A program made the translations under genes and the position numbers. Shown in pieces: positions 42,071-51,066 of a stretch of 64,000 nucleotides of DNA. The first letter of the stretch is position 1. Each line of letters starts with the position of its first letter. This DNA comes from Nesterenkonia lutea (GTDB lineage: Bacteria > Actinomycetota > Actinomycetes > Actinomycetales > Micrococcaceae), in the NCBI RefSeq assembly GCF_014873955.1, contig NZ_JADBED010000001.1:2356001-2420000 (forward strand), given 5' to 3'. The notes under the pieces were generated by a model. That model was given only the letters and a program-made list of their open reading frames with translations, ran no database searches and was not told the origin of the DNA.

Positions 42071-42408
42071 TCGTCCACAGGACTTTTCTGCAGCCGGGGC
42101 ACCGGCCCGGGCTGCCCGGTTGACCTCGCCCCTGCCGAAGGAGCACACTGGAGATGTGCCGGGCTGTGGTAACCCCCGGGCTCCATTCTCGAGCCGCTTC
42201 GAGCGGCCACGCGCCGTGAGGCGTTCCCAGCCCGGCACACCCCCACTCAGCGTCACCCGTTCGCCAGGCATCGTCAGAGCGTCCGCGGGACAGGCAGCCG
42301 GGCAAGGTGTCCGAGGGCGTCGCCCGGATGGCGCAGGGATGTTCATCTCTGCGCTATACACTCGGGCCCGACACGTCGACAATCGTTCATCCTGGGGACA
42401 TTCATCGC
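42071..42408 (+). other. Intergenic region upstream of the PhoU-like gene
   Basis: A 338-nt stretch with no gene that I can support. A TATACACT element near 42355 and two TTCATC repeats shortly before the start codon (GTTCATCCTGG and GGACATTCATC) could be promoter and weak PHO-box elements. Confidence 0.3.
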
Positions 42409-43026
42409 ATGATCGTACGCAGAGGCCAGCGCCAGCCTGTGGCCACCGACCTTCTGGCCGGCATCGCCCGGGAAGTGCGCTCCGGAGTCCACCTGATCTC
42501 CCAGCTGCTGGGCAGCACCCACGAGAACCGAGCGGAACTGCGTGAACAGCTGATCGATCTCGAGGGCCGCGCGATGGACCTCCATTTCAACCTGATGACA
42601 CACATCCGCAGCGTCTTCCTCACCCCGCTGCCGCGGCAGGACATCTACGCCCTCTCGCAGCAGCTGAACCGCACGATGGAGCATGTGGTGGCCGCCGGTG
42701 ATCTCATCCTGGCTCGGCCGAATCTGAGTCTGCCGGCGCAGAGCGCCGACCAGCTGGAGACCCTGAGCCGGCAGCTGGACCTCACCGTCGCGGCCATGTC
42801 CCGACTCGAAGACTTCGACCTGCTCGAGGAATACTGGATCCAGATGCAGCGCCTGACCAAACAGGCGAATCGGACCCACCGGGTCTGGATGACCTCCAGT
42901 GACAATGCCTTCCAGCCGAACATCGCACTGCAGCAGTCGCAGATCGCCGACGCTCTGCTTGCCGCCGTCCACGATCAGCGGACTGTGGCGGTCACTGCCG
43001 GTTCGATCATCGTCCGCGAGTCCTGA
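42409..43026 (+). CDS. DUF47/PhoU-like phosphate transport regulator
   Basis: A 205-residue all-helical cytoplasmic protein. Its layout (LLAGIAREVRSGVHLISQLL, LIDLEGRAMDLHFNLMTHIR, FLTPLPRQDIYALSQQLNRT, MEHVVAAGDLI) is that of DUF47 proteins, PhoU relatives encoded upstream of PiT carriers. They are thought to modulate the carrier. The PRQDI metal-binding-type motif of PhoU proteins is kept. ATG 42409 is chosen because the family alignment starts there. The PiT gene starts 9 nt after its stop. Confidence 0.8.
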   Translation: MIVRRGQRQPVATDLLAGIAREVRSGVHLISQLLGSTHENRAELREQLIDLEGRAMDLHFNLMTHIRSVFLTPLPRQDIYALSQQLNRTMEHVVAAGDLILARPNLSLPAQSADQLETLSRQLDLTVAAMSRLEDFDLLEEYWIQMQRLTKQANRTHRVWMTSSDNAFQPNIALQQSQIADALLAAVHDQRTVAVTAGSIIVRES

Positions 43027-43035
43027 GGCCGCCGG

Positions 43036-44052
43036 GTGGAGCCGATTCTGCTCGGGCTCATCTGCCTGCTGCTCGTCCCCAACGCCTTCCTCGCCGGGCT
43101 CCACGACGTGCCCAACGCGATCGCGATCCCGGTGCGCACGCGTGCGCTCACCGCGCAGGCCGCTTCTCGGCTCGCGGCCATCTTCAACACCTTGGGGGTG
43201 CTGCTCGCGCTGCCGCTGGGCATGTATCTCTACACCTGGTTCGACTTCCCACAGATGAGGTCGAGCGTGCTGCTCGCCGTCGTCCTCTCGGCCCTGATCT
43301 CTCTGCTCGGCTGGAACCTCTTCACGTATCTGCGCGGGATGCCCACCTCCACCACCCATGCGCTGCTGGCCGCATTTCTGGGCGGAACGGTGGCCGCCTC
43401 CACAGTGGCCGACCTCGACTTCGCAGAGGTCCTCGCCATGCCGTGGGCCGGTGCGGTGCTGACGCTTCTGCTCTCGCCGCTGGTCGCGTTCGGATTCGCG
43501 TATCTCCTGGTCTTCGCCGCCGTGCGCGTCGCCCGCGGAGAGGACCCGGACGCGGTGAACACCACCTCCCGGATGGCGCAGTCGGTCAGCGTCGGGGTCA
43601 CCTCGCTGGGAACCGGACTTCAGCAGGGCCAGCGGTTCTCCTTCGTCCTGCTCACCGCACTGATCGCCGCCCAGGTCGAGGACGCCCAGTCCTGGCTCCC
43701 CGCCGCATATTGCACGTTCGCCGTGCTGATCGGCGCCGGATGCCTGACCGGGGGCTGGCGGATCGGGCACACGCTGGGGCACCGGCTGGTGGACATCGAC
43801 CCGCTGCGCGGCATGGTCGCGACGACGACGACCTCGGCGCTGCTCTTCGTCGGCTCACTGAGCTTCGCCCTGCCGCTCTCCACCTCGCTGACCGCGGCGT
43901 CCACGATCATCGGTGCAGGGTCGAATCAGCGCTTCGCCACAGTGCACTGGCGCCAGTTCCGCCGGATCTGTCTCTACTGGGTGCTGACCCCGCTGGCCGC
44001 GGGTGCAGCGACGGCGATCTTCACCCTGGCCATCAGCCCGCTGCTGGGCTGA
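43036..44052 (+). CDS. pit: PiT-family inorganic phosphate transporter
   Basis: A 338-residue membrane protein with about 9-10 helices. The duplicated PiT signature is visible as LAGLHDVPNAIAIPV near the N-terminus and, degenerate, SFALPLSTSLTAASTIIGAG near the C-terminus. MPTSTTHALLAAFLGGTVAA is the conserved second block. It should be a low-affinity metal-phosphate:H+ (or Na+) symporter. The D-x-x-N-A first motif reads HDVPNA rather than the usual NDxxNA, a mild deviation. GTG 43036 lies 9 nt after the DUF47 gene, so both are one operon. It converges on pstB (33-nt gap). Confidence 0.85.
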   Translation: MEPILLGLICLLLVPNAFLAGLHDVPNAIAIPVRTRALTAQAASRLAAIFNTLGVLLALPLGMYLYTWFDFPQMRSSVLLAVVLSALISLLGWNLFTYLRGMPTSTTHALLAAFLGGTVAASTVADLDFAEVLAMPWAGAVLTLLLSPLVAFGFAYLLVFAAVRVARGEDPDAVNTTSRMAQSVSVGVTSLGTGLQQGQRFSFVLLTALIAAQVEDAQSWLPAAYCTFAVLIGAGCLTGGWRIGHTLGHRLVDIDPLRGMVATTTTSALLFVGSLSFALPLSTSLTAASTIIGAGSNQRFATVHWRQFRRICLYWVLTPLAAGAATAIFTLAISPLLG

Positions 44053-44085
44053 CGGCCGCCGAGCCCGCCGGGGCCCGCCCTCCGC

Positions 44086-44865
44086 TCACCCGAAGCGGCC
44101 GGAGACGTAATCCTCGGTGGACTTCTCGTTCGGAGTGTTGAAGATCGCGGAGGTGTCGTTGTATTCGATCAGCTTGCCGGGTTTTCCGGTGCCTGCGATG
44201 TTGAAGAACGCGGTCTTCTGCGAGACGCGGGCAGCCTGCTGCATGTTGTGGGTCACGATGATCACCGTGTAATCCTGCTGGAGCTCACCGATGAGGTCCT
44301 CGATGGCCAGTGTGGAGATGGGGTCCAATGCGGAGCAGGGCTCATCCATGAGGATCACGTCAGGCTTGACCGCGATCGTCCGGGCGATGCAGAGACGCTG
44401 CTGCTGGCCGCCGGAGAGACCAGAACCGGGCTTGTCGAGGCGGTCCTTGACCTCCGCCCACAGGTTGGCGCTGCTCAGCGCCGACTCCACGATGTCATCC
44501 GATTCGGACTTCGACAGGCGCGCGCCGTTGAGCTTATAGCCGGCCAGCACATTCTCGCGCAGACTCATGGTGGGGAACGGGTTCGGGCGCTGGAAGACCA
44601 TGCCCACCTGGGTGCGCACCGTCACCGGGTCCACGCCCGGGTCATAGATGTTCTCACCATCGAGCAGGAGTTCACCTTTGACCCGCGCGCCGGGAAGCAC
44701 CTCATGCATGCGGTTCAGCGACCGCAGAAATGTGGTCTTCCCACAGCCGGAGGGACCGATGAAGGCCGTCACGGCCCGGGCATCGATGCTGATGTTGATG
44801 CCTTCCACGGCAAGGAAGTCGCCGTAATAGACGTTGAGGTCAACGGCATCTACACGCTTAGACAT
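44086..44865 (-). CDS. pstB: Phosphate ABC transporter ATP-binding protein
   Basis: A 259-residue ATPase of the high-affinity phosphate importer. Walker A is [19 protein letters not shown], signature [16 protein letters not shown], Walker [21 protein letters not shown], switch His [13 protein letters not shown]. It ends [10 protein letters not shown], the normal PstB terminus. It is the last gene of pstSCAB; 55 nt separate it from pstA. Expression should follow the PHO box upstream of pstS. Confidence 0.95.
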   Translation of the reverse strand: MSKRVDAVDLNVYYGDFLAVEGINISIDARAVTAFIGPSGCGKTTFLRSLNRMHEVLPGARVKGELLLDGENIYDPGVDPVTVRTQVGMVFQRPNPFPTMSLRENVLAGYKLNGARLSKSESDDIVESALSSANLWAEVKDRLDKPGSGLSGGQQQRLCIARTIAVKPDVILMDEPCSALDPISTLAIEDLIGELQQDYTVIIVTHNMQQAARVSQKTAFFNIAGTGKPGKLIEYNDTSAIFNTPNEKSTEDYVSGRFG

Positions 44866-44920
44866 ATCTGGTCATCACACTTTCTCTGGGTGGATCAGGG
44901 GCAGCCCGCAGCGACGGCTG

Positions 44921-46111
44921 TCAGCGCCCGGCCTGCTTGGGAGCGAAGAGCGTGGCGATGAGGCGGGCGAACAGGTTCAGCCCCATCACGATCAGGATCA
45001 GCACCAGGGCCGCGGCCCAGGCGCGCTGCTCCGACGGGTCGGAGAAGTTCGGCGAGGTGGGATTCTGGAACTGGCGGAAGATGTAGACCGGCAGTGCCGT
45101 CATCCAGCCCTGGAACAGATTCCAGTTGGTGTTGACCACGAATCCGGCTGTGACCAGGATCGGTGCGGTCTCACCGATGACGCGGGCGATCGCCAGCGTG
45201 ACGCCCGAGGCGATGCCGGAGATCGCCGTGGGGAGGACCACCTTGAGGATCGTCCGCCATTTGCGCACTCCCAGGGCGTAGGAGGCCTCGCGCAGCTCAT
45301 TGGGCACCACGCGCAGGATCTCTTCTGTGGTGCGCACCACCACCGGGACCATGAGCACCGAGAGCGCGATGGCGGCGGTGACCCCCAGCGTGGAGCGCTG
45401 GGTGGAGAGCAGTCCGGTCAGGCCGCTGAAGACCGAGAGGAACCACGCCATGGCGGCACCGGCGAAGAGCCCGGCCACGATGGAGGGGATGCCCGTCATC
45501 ACGTCGACGAAGAAGGTGATCGCTCGAGAGAGCGGACCGCCACGCGAGTATTCCACCAGGTAGATGGACGTCATCAGCCCGATCGGCACTGAGATGAAGG
45601 TGGCGGCGAGCGTGATCAACAGCGAACCGATCATCGCGTGGCGGATGCCTCCGAGCACCGGTTCACCCTCGGTCTGGGATCCCTCGTCAACGAGGCCCGT
45701 GACGCCCTGCATGTCCGAACTCAGGAACCCCGGCTCCATCAGGCCCTGGATGCCGACCGAGGCGACCGACCAGATCACCGAGATCAGCGGAAGGATCGCC
45801 AATGTGAAGGCCAGATAGATCAGGTTGGTCCACAGCGCATCAGTGGCCCTGCGCCGGTTCACCCGGGTGCGGGTGACGATGTAGCTGCTGGCCACATAGA
45901 TCACGGCGGTGAAGATGAACCAGGTGGCGAGGTTGAATCCCAGCAGCGCCGAGAGTGCCGCGCCGAGCACCACGGCGGCGGCGAGCAGGGCCATCCACAG
46001 CCACGACGGGAGCACGTTCTGCGTGAGCGAGCTCCGGCGCGGAGTGGGCTCGCTGAGCTGCGGCGGACCTGCGGGTCCCTGGACAGAGGTGGGAGTGGGC
46101 GTCTGTGTCAT
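44921..46111 (-). CDS. pstA: Phosphate ABC transporter permease PstA
   Basis: A 396-residue inner-membrane protein. After a hydrophilic N-terminal tail (~40 residues) come six or more helices and the permease EAA-like loop (LREASYALGVRKWRTILKVV, LPTAISGIASGVTLAIARVI) with the GETAPIL block diagnostic of PstA. It is longer than E. coli PstA (296 residues) because of extra N-terminal helices, as in other actinobacteria. ATG 46111 overlaps the pstC stop (ATGA), showing translational coupling. Confidence 0.95.
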   Translation of the reverse strand: MTQTPTPTSVQGPAGPPQLSEPTPRRSSLTQNVLPSWLWMALLAAAVVLGAALSALLGFNLATWFIFTAVIYVASSYIVTRTRVNRRRATDALWTNLIYLAFTLAILPLISVIWSVASVGIQGLMEPGFLSSDMQGVTGLVDEGSQTEGEPVLGGIRHAMIGSLLITLAATFISVPIGLMTSIYLVEYSRGGPLSRAITFFVDVMTGIPSIVAGLFAGAAMAWFLSVFSGLTGLLSTQRSTLGVTAAIALSVLMVPVVVRTTEEILRVVPNELREASYALGVRKWRTILKVVLPTAISGIASGVTLAIARVIGETAPILVTAGFVVNTNWNLFQGWMTALPVYIFRQFQNPTSPNFSDPSEQRAWAAALVLILIVMGLNLFARLIATLFAPKQAGR

Positions 46112-47046
46112 CAGTTGGCTCCCGAGAATTCCTTGTGGCGGCTGACGATCCAGCGTGCTGTCATGTTCACCAGCAGAGTGATCACAAAGAGGACCAGGCC
46201 GATGGCGATGAGCTGGGCCTGGCGCTCCGACCCAGGTGGAGCCTCGGGGAAGCCGAGGGCGATCTCCGCGGGGATGGTGCTGTTGCCGTTGGAGATCAGC
46301 GAGGCGGTGAGCATGCCCGGGGAGAGCACGAGCGCCACTGCCATGGTCTCGCCGAGCGCGCGGCCCAGTCCGAGCATGATCCCGGAGATGATGCCGGCCC
46401 GGGCGAACGGGAAGACCGACATCTTGATCATCTCCCACCGGGTGGCGCCCAGCGCGAGGGCGGCCTCTTCATGCAGCTTCGGCGTCTGGATGAAGATCTC
46501 TCTACAGACCGAGGTGATGATCGGCAGGATCATCACGCCCAGCACGATTCCAGCCGTGAAGATGGTCCGACCGGTCTGCGAGGGGTCACCGGCGAAGAAC
46601 GGGATGAAACCGAGGTTCTCATGCAGCCAGTTGTACACCGGGATCAGCTCTGGTCCGAGGAAGCTCATGCCCCACGCGCCGTAGACCACTGAAGGGATCG
46701 CGGCCAGGAGGTCGATCACGTAGCCGATGGACTTGGACCACCGCGGGGGCGCGAAATGGGAGATGTACAGCGCGACCCCGACCGCCACCGGGGCGGCCAG
46801 CACAAGCGCGATGAGGGAGGCTATGAGCGTGCCGATCACCAGCGGATAGGCGTAGTCGAAGAACGCACCGACGATCCATCCGCCCTGTTCCTCCTGATAG
46901 ACCGCATCCCGGGAGTTTGCCGCCAGGAACAGGACCACAAAGATCAGGGTCAGCAGGATGATCACGCCGGCGGACACCGTCAGCGCGGAGAAGACGCGGT
47001 CTCCTGCGACTCCCCGTTTATCGGACTGAGTCAGTGAGCTGCTCAC
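46111..47046 (-). CDS. pstC: Phosphate ABC transporter permease PstC
   Basis: A 311-residue permease with six helices. LLAAIPSVVYGAWGMSFLGP, PIITSVCREIFIQTPKLHEE, AALALGATRWEMIKMSVFPF and ALGRALGETMAVALVLSPG are the standard PstC blocks. It pairs with PstA to form the phosphate channel. It is separated from pstS by a 132-nt gap with a stem-loop that may reduce read-through, giving more binding protein than permease. Confidence 0.95.
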   Translation of the reverse strand: MSSSLTQSDKRGVAGDRVFSALTVSAGVIILLTLIFVVLFLAANSRDAVYQEEQGGWIVGAFFDYAYPLVIGTLIASLIALVLAAPVAVGVALYISHFAPPRWSKSIGYVIDLLAAIPSVVYGAWGMSFLGPELIPVYNWLHENLGFIPFFAGDPSQTGRTIFTAGIVLGVMILPIITSVCREIFIQTPKLHEEAALALGATRWEMIKMSVFPFARAGIISGIMLGLGRALGETMAVALVLSPGMLTASLISNGNSTIPAEIALGFPEAPPGSERQAQLIAIGLVLFVITLLVNMTARWIVSRHKEFSGAN

Positions 47047-47094
47047 CTGGTCTGCCTCTCAAATCTCGGTCGATAGTGCTGGGTAAAGCATGTA

Positions 47095-47146
47095 CGGACG
47101 TCGGACGGTCGAAGTCTGAACTGCGACCCGACCTGCCCGACGTCCG
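47095..47146 (-). terminator. Stem-loop between pstS and pstC
   Basis: CGGACGTCGG (47095-47104) can pair with CCGACGTCCG (47137-47146) across a 32-nt loop, in the pstS-pstC gap. There is no T-run; it may stabilise the pstS mRNA or cause partial termination. Confidence 0.45.
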
Positions 47147-47178
47147 CATCATTCATGCGTTGCAGTACTCGCTCAAGC

Positions 47179-48294
47179 TCACTCTGCGACGGTGATGGCG
47201 GAGAGGGACTCCATGGCCCCGTCACGCAGCTCGTCTGAGATGGGCGCGTTTCCTGCGGCGGCTTCGGCAGTCGCCTGGCCATCCTCGGAGAGGACATACT
47301 CGCCGAAGGCGACAGCCAGATCGGCAGTCTCCTGCTCGGGATACTCGTTGCAGAAGATGTGGTAGCTCACCAGGACGATCGGGTAGGCGCCGGACTCTTC
47401 GGTCCTGCGGTCCAGCTCGAAGGCCATGTTGTTCGAAGCCTGTCCCTCCACAGCGGAGGATGAGGCGACGGCCTGGGAGGCGGCTTCCGGCGAGTACTCG
47501 ACGTACTCCTCGCCGACCTGGACGGCGACCGTGTTGAGGTCACCGATCTGGGAGGCATCGGCATAGGTGATGGCACCGTCGGTCTCTGAAGTCAGACCGA
47601 CCACGCCCGAGGTCTGCTGAGCGGACTCGGCGGCGATCTCACCGGGCCACTCGCCGGAGACTTCGTAGTCCCAGACATCCGAGGCCGTGGCCAGGTAGTC
47701 CACGAAGTTCTCGGTGGTGCCTGAGTCGTCGGCGCGGTGCACGACCGAGATCGGAGTGGACGGCAGCTCCATGTCCTCGTTGTGCTCCGCGATGGCCTCG
47801 TCGTCCCAGCTGGTGATCTCACCGGCGAAGATCGAGGCGATGGTGTCGGCGTCGAGGTTCAGGGTCTCGTCGATGCCTTCGACGTTGAACGCCACGGCGA
47901 CCGGAGAGATGTAGGACGGAACGTGGAAGGCGCCCTCAGTGCCGCAGATCTCTTTGGAGGACTCCCACTCGTCATCGCTCATCGCCGCGTCAGAACCGGC
48001 GAAATCGTACTCGCCGCCGAGGAAGCCGTCGCGACCGCCGCCGGATCCGACGGAGGCGTAGTTGACCTGCGCGTCGGGTGCGACCGAGGTGAAGCCGTCG
48101 GTCCAGGCAGTCATGGCAGCCTCCTGTGAGGAGGCACCGCCACCCACGAGGGTGCCCGCAACCTCGCTGCTCGCGCTGTCGCCGCCGTCGGCATTGCCCT
48201 CCGCCGCCGGGGTGTTGGACTCGCCGCAGGCCACGAGGGCCAGGGATGACACGGACAGGATGGCCGCTGCGCGACCGAAGTTCTTCATCTTCAC
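47179..48294 (-). CDS. pstS: Phosphate-binding lipoprotein PstS
   Basis: A 371-residue secreted lipoprotein. Its signal ILSVSSLALVAC gives the lipobox cysteine. The mature protein has the PstS landmarks GGGASSQEAAMTAWTDGF, NYASVGSGGGRDGFLGGEYD, FAGSDAAMSDDE and VVHRADDSGTTENFVDYL, all contributing phosphate-binding Ser/Thr/Arg/Asp residues. GTG 48294 is chosen because GAGAGG lies 9 nt upstream; ATG 48288 is almost equally possible. It is the first gene of pstSCAB, with a PHO box about 150 bp upstream. Confidence 0.95.
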   Translation of the reverse strand: MKMKNFGRAAAILSVSSLALVACGESNTPAAEGNADGGDSASSEVAGTLVGGGASSQEAAMTAWTDGFTSVAPDAQVNYASVGSGGGRDGFLGGEYDFAGSDAAMSDDEWESSKEICGTEGAFHVPSYISPVAVAFNVEGIDETLNLDADTIASIFAGEITSWDDEAIAEHNEDMELPSTPISVVHRADDSGTTENFVDYLATASDVWDYEVSGEWPGEIAAESAQQTSGVVGLTSETDGAITYADASQIGDLNTVAVQVGEEYVEYSPEAASQAVASSSAVEGQASNNMAFELDRRTEESGAYPIVLVSYHIFCNEYPEQETADLAVAFGEYVLSEDGQATAEAAAGNAPISDELRDGAMESLSAITVAE

Positions 48295-48445
48295 GTTTAC
48301 ATGCCTCTCTAAGGTTTCATCGGGCGACATTGGCGCCGTTTGAAGGAGTCTGTGCGGCCTGCCGGGGGTGCGTCCGGCGAACCTCGATTCACATTAGGCA
48401 GTGCAGATGACACTGCGACCCTCCCAAAGTGTCGGGCGCTCCCAT

Positions 48446-48467
48446 GTTGGGTGAACGCTTGGTGAAC
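48446..48467 (-). promoter_or_regulatory. PHO box (PhoP operator)
   Basis: On the minus strand two consecutive 11-bp units, GTTCACCAAGC and GTTCACCCAAC, match the actinobacterial PhoP direct-repeat consensus (GTTCACC). It lies 152 bp before pstS and 102 bp before the divergent FUSC gene. Confidence 0.85.
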
Positions 48468-48556
48468 GACCACGCCGTCGGCGTGACGGATGTGCCGAGC
48501 AGGGCACCGGTGTCCGCACTGTGAGCCGACTCGTATCCCTGGGGAGCCCTGCGGAA

Positions 48557-48562
48557 TAGACT
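48557..48562 (+). promoter_or_regulatory. Leaderless -10 box (TAGACT)
   Basis: TAGACT, 6 nt (CTTGGG), GTG 48569. Confidence 0.6.
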
Positions 48563-48568
48563 CTTGGG

Positions 48569-49714
48569 GTGACATCTGAGCGCACCCCCTCCTCCCCACT
48601 GGCCCGTGCGCGCCGTTTCGCGAAGCGACGTGCCCGGGTCGGTCTTCGCAGGGCCCGGCGCTCAGTGGTCCCTGCACTGCAGATGACTGTCGCCGGGGTG
48701 GGTGCCTATACCGTGGCTGAACGGGTCGTCGGCCACGATGCCCCGCTCTTCGCCGCCATCGCGGCCCTCATCGCGCTGGGGTTCTCCAAAGAGCCGCGGA
48801 TGCGCAAGGTCCTCGAGGTCAGTGTGGGCTGCACCCTGGGCATCCTCATCGGCGATCTGCTGCTGCACCTGCTGGGCGCGAACCTGGCCACGGCAGCTGT
48901 GGTGCTGTTCCTCTCGATCATGCTGGCCCGCTTCCTGGACTCGGGCCCGGTTCTGGCCATGCAGATGGGGCTGCAGGCGCTGCTCGTGGTCCTGATCCCG
49001 CCGCCGGAGGGCGGAGCGCTGGGGCCCTTCACGCGCAGCCTCGACGCCATCATCGGCGGAGCGGTGGCCCTGGTCATCACGCTGCTGACCCCGAAGGATC
49101 CTCGCCGGGAGCCCATCGCGGAGCTCAAGAGCGTGGTGGACGCGATGACCGCCTCCTTCCGCGATGTCGCGGAGGCCGTGCGCAGCTCAGACTCCCGCCA
49201 GGCGTGGCATTCGCTCATCCGCTGCCGCGGCCTGCAGCCGCAGATCGATGAGCTGCGCAGCGCGGTGAGCTCGGCCAAGGAGCTCACCAGCTTCTCCCCC
49301 GCCTACCGCAAGCACCGCCACTACGTCCGGCATATGGGGGAGGTGGCGGATCATGTCGACCTCTCGGTGCGCAGCATGCGAGTGGTGGCCCGGCGGATCA
49401 TCAGCACCGTGGACAACGCCTCCCTCAGCGACGCCGGAGTCGAGAACCTCTCCGCCGTGCTGGACGAGTTCGCCGACGCCTCACTGCTGCTGTCCCAGGC
49501 AGTCTCGGAACCAGGTTCGGCGTACTCGCAGCGGATGGAGACGGCCCAGGAGGCGCTCGCCTCGCTTGCCCAGCAGCTGCACCCGAAGTGGCTGGGGATC
49601 GTGACCCTGGAGGGAGAGACGGTGGTGCTGCTGCTGCGCACGCTGGTCGTCGATCTGCTGCAGGCGGCCGGGGCCAGCCACGAGGATGCGCGCGACCAGC
49701 TGCCAGAACTCTAG
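48569..49714 (+). CDS. FUSC / aromatic-acid-exporter family membrane protein
   Basis: A 381-residue protein of the same half-size FUSC type as the one at 5679. An N-terminal block of about six helices ([87 protein letters not shown] and AIIGGAVALVITLLTP) is followed by a ~210-residue cytoplasmic helical domain. TPKDPRREP is the usual junction. It is a putative exporter of an unknown organic anion. GTG 48569 follows a TAGACT box with 6-nt spacing. A PHO box in the shared promoter region with pstS could also affect it. Confidence 0.8.
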   Translation: MTSERTPSSPLARARRFAKRRARVGLRRARRSVVPALQMTVAGVGAYTVAERVVGHDAPLFAAIAALIALGFSKEPRMRKVLEVSVGCTLGILIGDLLLHLLGANLATAAVVLFLSIMLARFLDSGPVLAMQMGLQALLVVLIPPPEGGALGPFTRSLDAIIGGAVALVITLLTPKDPRREPIAELKSVVDAMTASFRDVAEAVRSSDSRQAWHSLIRCRGLQPQIDELRSAVSSAKELTSFSPAYRKHRHYVRHMGEVADHVDLSVRSMRVVARRIISTVDNASLSDAGVENLSAVLDEFADASLLLSQAVSEPGSAYSQRMETAQEALASLAQQLHPKWLGIVTLEGETVVLLLRTLVVDLLQAAGASHEDARDQLPEL

Positions 49715-49773
49715 GCGGCGCCTGCGGATCAGAGGGTCACACAGGTCAGCGCTCGAGGACCAGAGACCGAGGA

Positions 49774-50280
49774 TCAGAGCTCGAGGATCATGCGGGTGTT
49801 GCCGAGGGTGTTCGGCTTGACCCGGGCCAGGTCCAGGAACTCGGCCACACCTTCATCCGGGGAGCGCAGCAGCTCGGTATAGACCTCAGGGTCCACGGTC
49901 TCCTGGTCATTCATGATCCCGAACCCGTGCCGGGTGAAGAAGTCGACCTCGAAGGTCAGACAGAAGACGCGGGCCACGCCCAGTTCACGGGCCCGCGTGG
50001 TGAGTCCCTCCAGCAGCGCCGATCCCACTCCGTGACCTCGCCAGCGTGAATCCGTCGCCAGGGTGCGCACTTCGGCCAGGTCCTTCCACATCACATGCAG
50101 CGCACCGAAGCCGATGAGGCTCTGATCCTCTGCCTCGGCGACGAGGAACTCCTGGATGGACTCGTAGTAGGCCACGGCTTCCTTGGGCACCAGGACCCTC
50201 TGGTCGACCAGCGGCTCCGCCATGCCCATGATGGCCGAGACATCGGCGGTGCGTGCCGGCCTGGTGATGAAGGAACCCAT
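49774..50280 (-). CDS. argA: Amino-acid N-acetyltransferase, ArgA-type GNAT
   Basis: A 168-residue single-domain GNAT enzyme. The acetyl-CoA site is DSRWRGHGVGSALLEGL (motif A), preceded by AEVRTLATD and followed by VARVFCLTFEVDFFTRHGFG. The short actinobacterial ArgA group, represented by M. tuberculosis Rv2747, makes N-acetylglutamate for arginine biosynthesis and shows these same blocks. No other arg genes are nearby. A TAGACT box 6 nt before ATG 50280 indicates a leaderless start. Another acyl-acceptor is possible but the match to the family is good. Confidence 0.75.
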   Translation of the reverse strand: MGSFITRPARTADVSAIMGMAEPLVDQRVLVPKEAVAYYESIQEFLVAEAEDQSLIGFGALHVMWKDLAEVRTLATDSRWRGHGVGSALLEGLTTRARELGVARVFCLTFEVDFFTRHGFGIMNDQETVDPEVYTELLRSPDEGVAEFLDLARVKPNTLGNTRMILEL

Positions 50281-50286
50281 CTGCTC

Positions 50287-50292
50287 AGTCTA
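50287..50292 (-). promoter_or_regulatory. Leaderless -10 box (TAGACT)
   Basis: Minus strand TAGACT, 6 nt (GAGCAG), ATG 50280. Confidence 0.6.
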
Positions 50293-50305
50293 GGCCGCGG
50301 CCTGT

Positions 50306-51031
50306 TCAGCCCTCGCTGAGGATGAACTCATGGGGCTCGGAGCGGACCCCCTGCAGGCTGACGGTCAGCTCATAGCTGCCGGGGCTCAGCGAGCGGTCCG
50401 GTTCGGTGCAGTCCGCGGAGGAGTCCGAGCGCGGCCAGGTGAAATGGGCCTGCTCGACCTGCCCCGGCTCCAGCTCGACCTCGAGGGACTCGCGGGTGAG
50501 GGTGCACTCCGCCGTGGAGAAGACTGTGGCGCCGGCGTGGGCGACGACGAACTCCTGCTCCGTGGTGCCGAGATCGGCCGTGCATGCGTAGTCGGCGGTG
50601 TTCTCCACCTCCATCACGAGCATCGGAGCGAAGCCGGGCGCGTAGGACTCCGATCCGGTGTCGGCGCGGACCTGAAGGTCTCCGCTGCGGCAGCTGCCAT
50701 CCTCGGGCGGTCCGTCCGCGGAGTCCTGGTCCTGGGCTGACTCCTCGCCGCTCTCCCCGGTCTCGGATGCCTCAGGGTCCTCAGTGTCCTCGGGGTCCTG
50801 CCCAGCTTCAGAGGAGGGCTGCGTCGGCGAACCGGTCTCGGCGGGACCGGAGGACTCCGCGCTGGAGCTCGAGGAGCCTGCCGGAGCTCGGGTCTCCGCA
50901 GAGTCGAACCAGCCCGTCACGATCAGGGCCAGCCATGCGCCCAGCGCCATGAACAGCACGGCCAGGACACCGACGAGGATGCGCCGGCGCCGGTACACCT
51001 CGGCAGACTGCCGCCTTCGCTTCGAACCCAT
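50306..51031 (-). CDS. Membrane-anchored exported protein of unknown function
   Basis: A 241-residue protein. A short basic cytoplasmic N-terminus (GSKRRRQSAEVYRRRR) and one transmembrane helix (ILVGVLAVLFMALGAWLALI) precede a low-complexity Ser/Glu/Asp-rich spacer (residues 48-108). A C-terminal beta-rich domain (about 115-241) has three cysteines (SCRSGDLQV, YACTADLG, AECTLTRE) and a fourth near the end (SSADCTEPD). It looks like a wall- or surface-exposed Ig-like domain on a spacer. I recognise no family name. A TAACCT box 6 nt before ATG 51031 supports a leaderless start. Confidence 0.6.
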   Translation of the reverse strand: MGSKRRRQSAEVYRRRRILVGVLAVLFMALGAWLALIVTGWFDSAETRAPAGSSSSSAESSGPAETGSPTQPSSEAGQDPEDTEDPEASETGESGEESAQDQDSADGPPEDGSCRSGDLQVRADTGSESYAPGFAPMLVMEVENTADYACTADLGTTEQEFVVAHAGATVFSTAECTLTRESLEVELEPGQVEQAHFTWPRSDSSADCTEPDRSLSPGSYELTVSLQGVRSEPHEFILSEG

Positions 51032-51037
51032 GGCCCC

Positions 51038-51043
51038 AGGTTA
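51038..51043 (-). promoter_or_regulatory. Leaderless -10 box (TAACCT)
   Basis: Minus strand TAACCT, 6 nt (GGGGCC), ATG 51031. Confidence 0.5.
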
Positions 51044-51066
51044 GCGGAGGTCCCCGGTGGTGATCC

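Noticed and set aside
42343..43782. A 479-codon minus-strand frame across the PhoU-like and PiT genes
   Set aside because: It is the mirror of two recognisable phosphate genes; no start signal and no homology.
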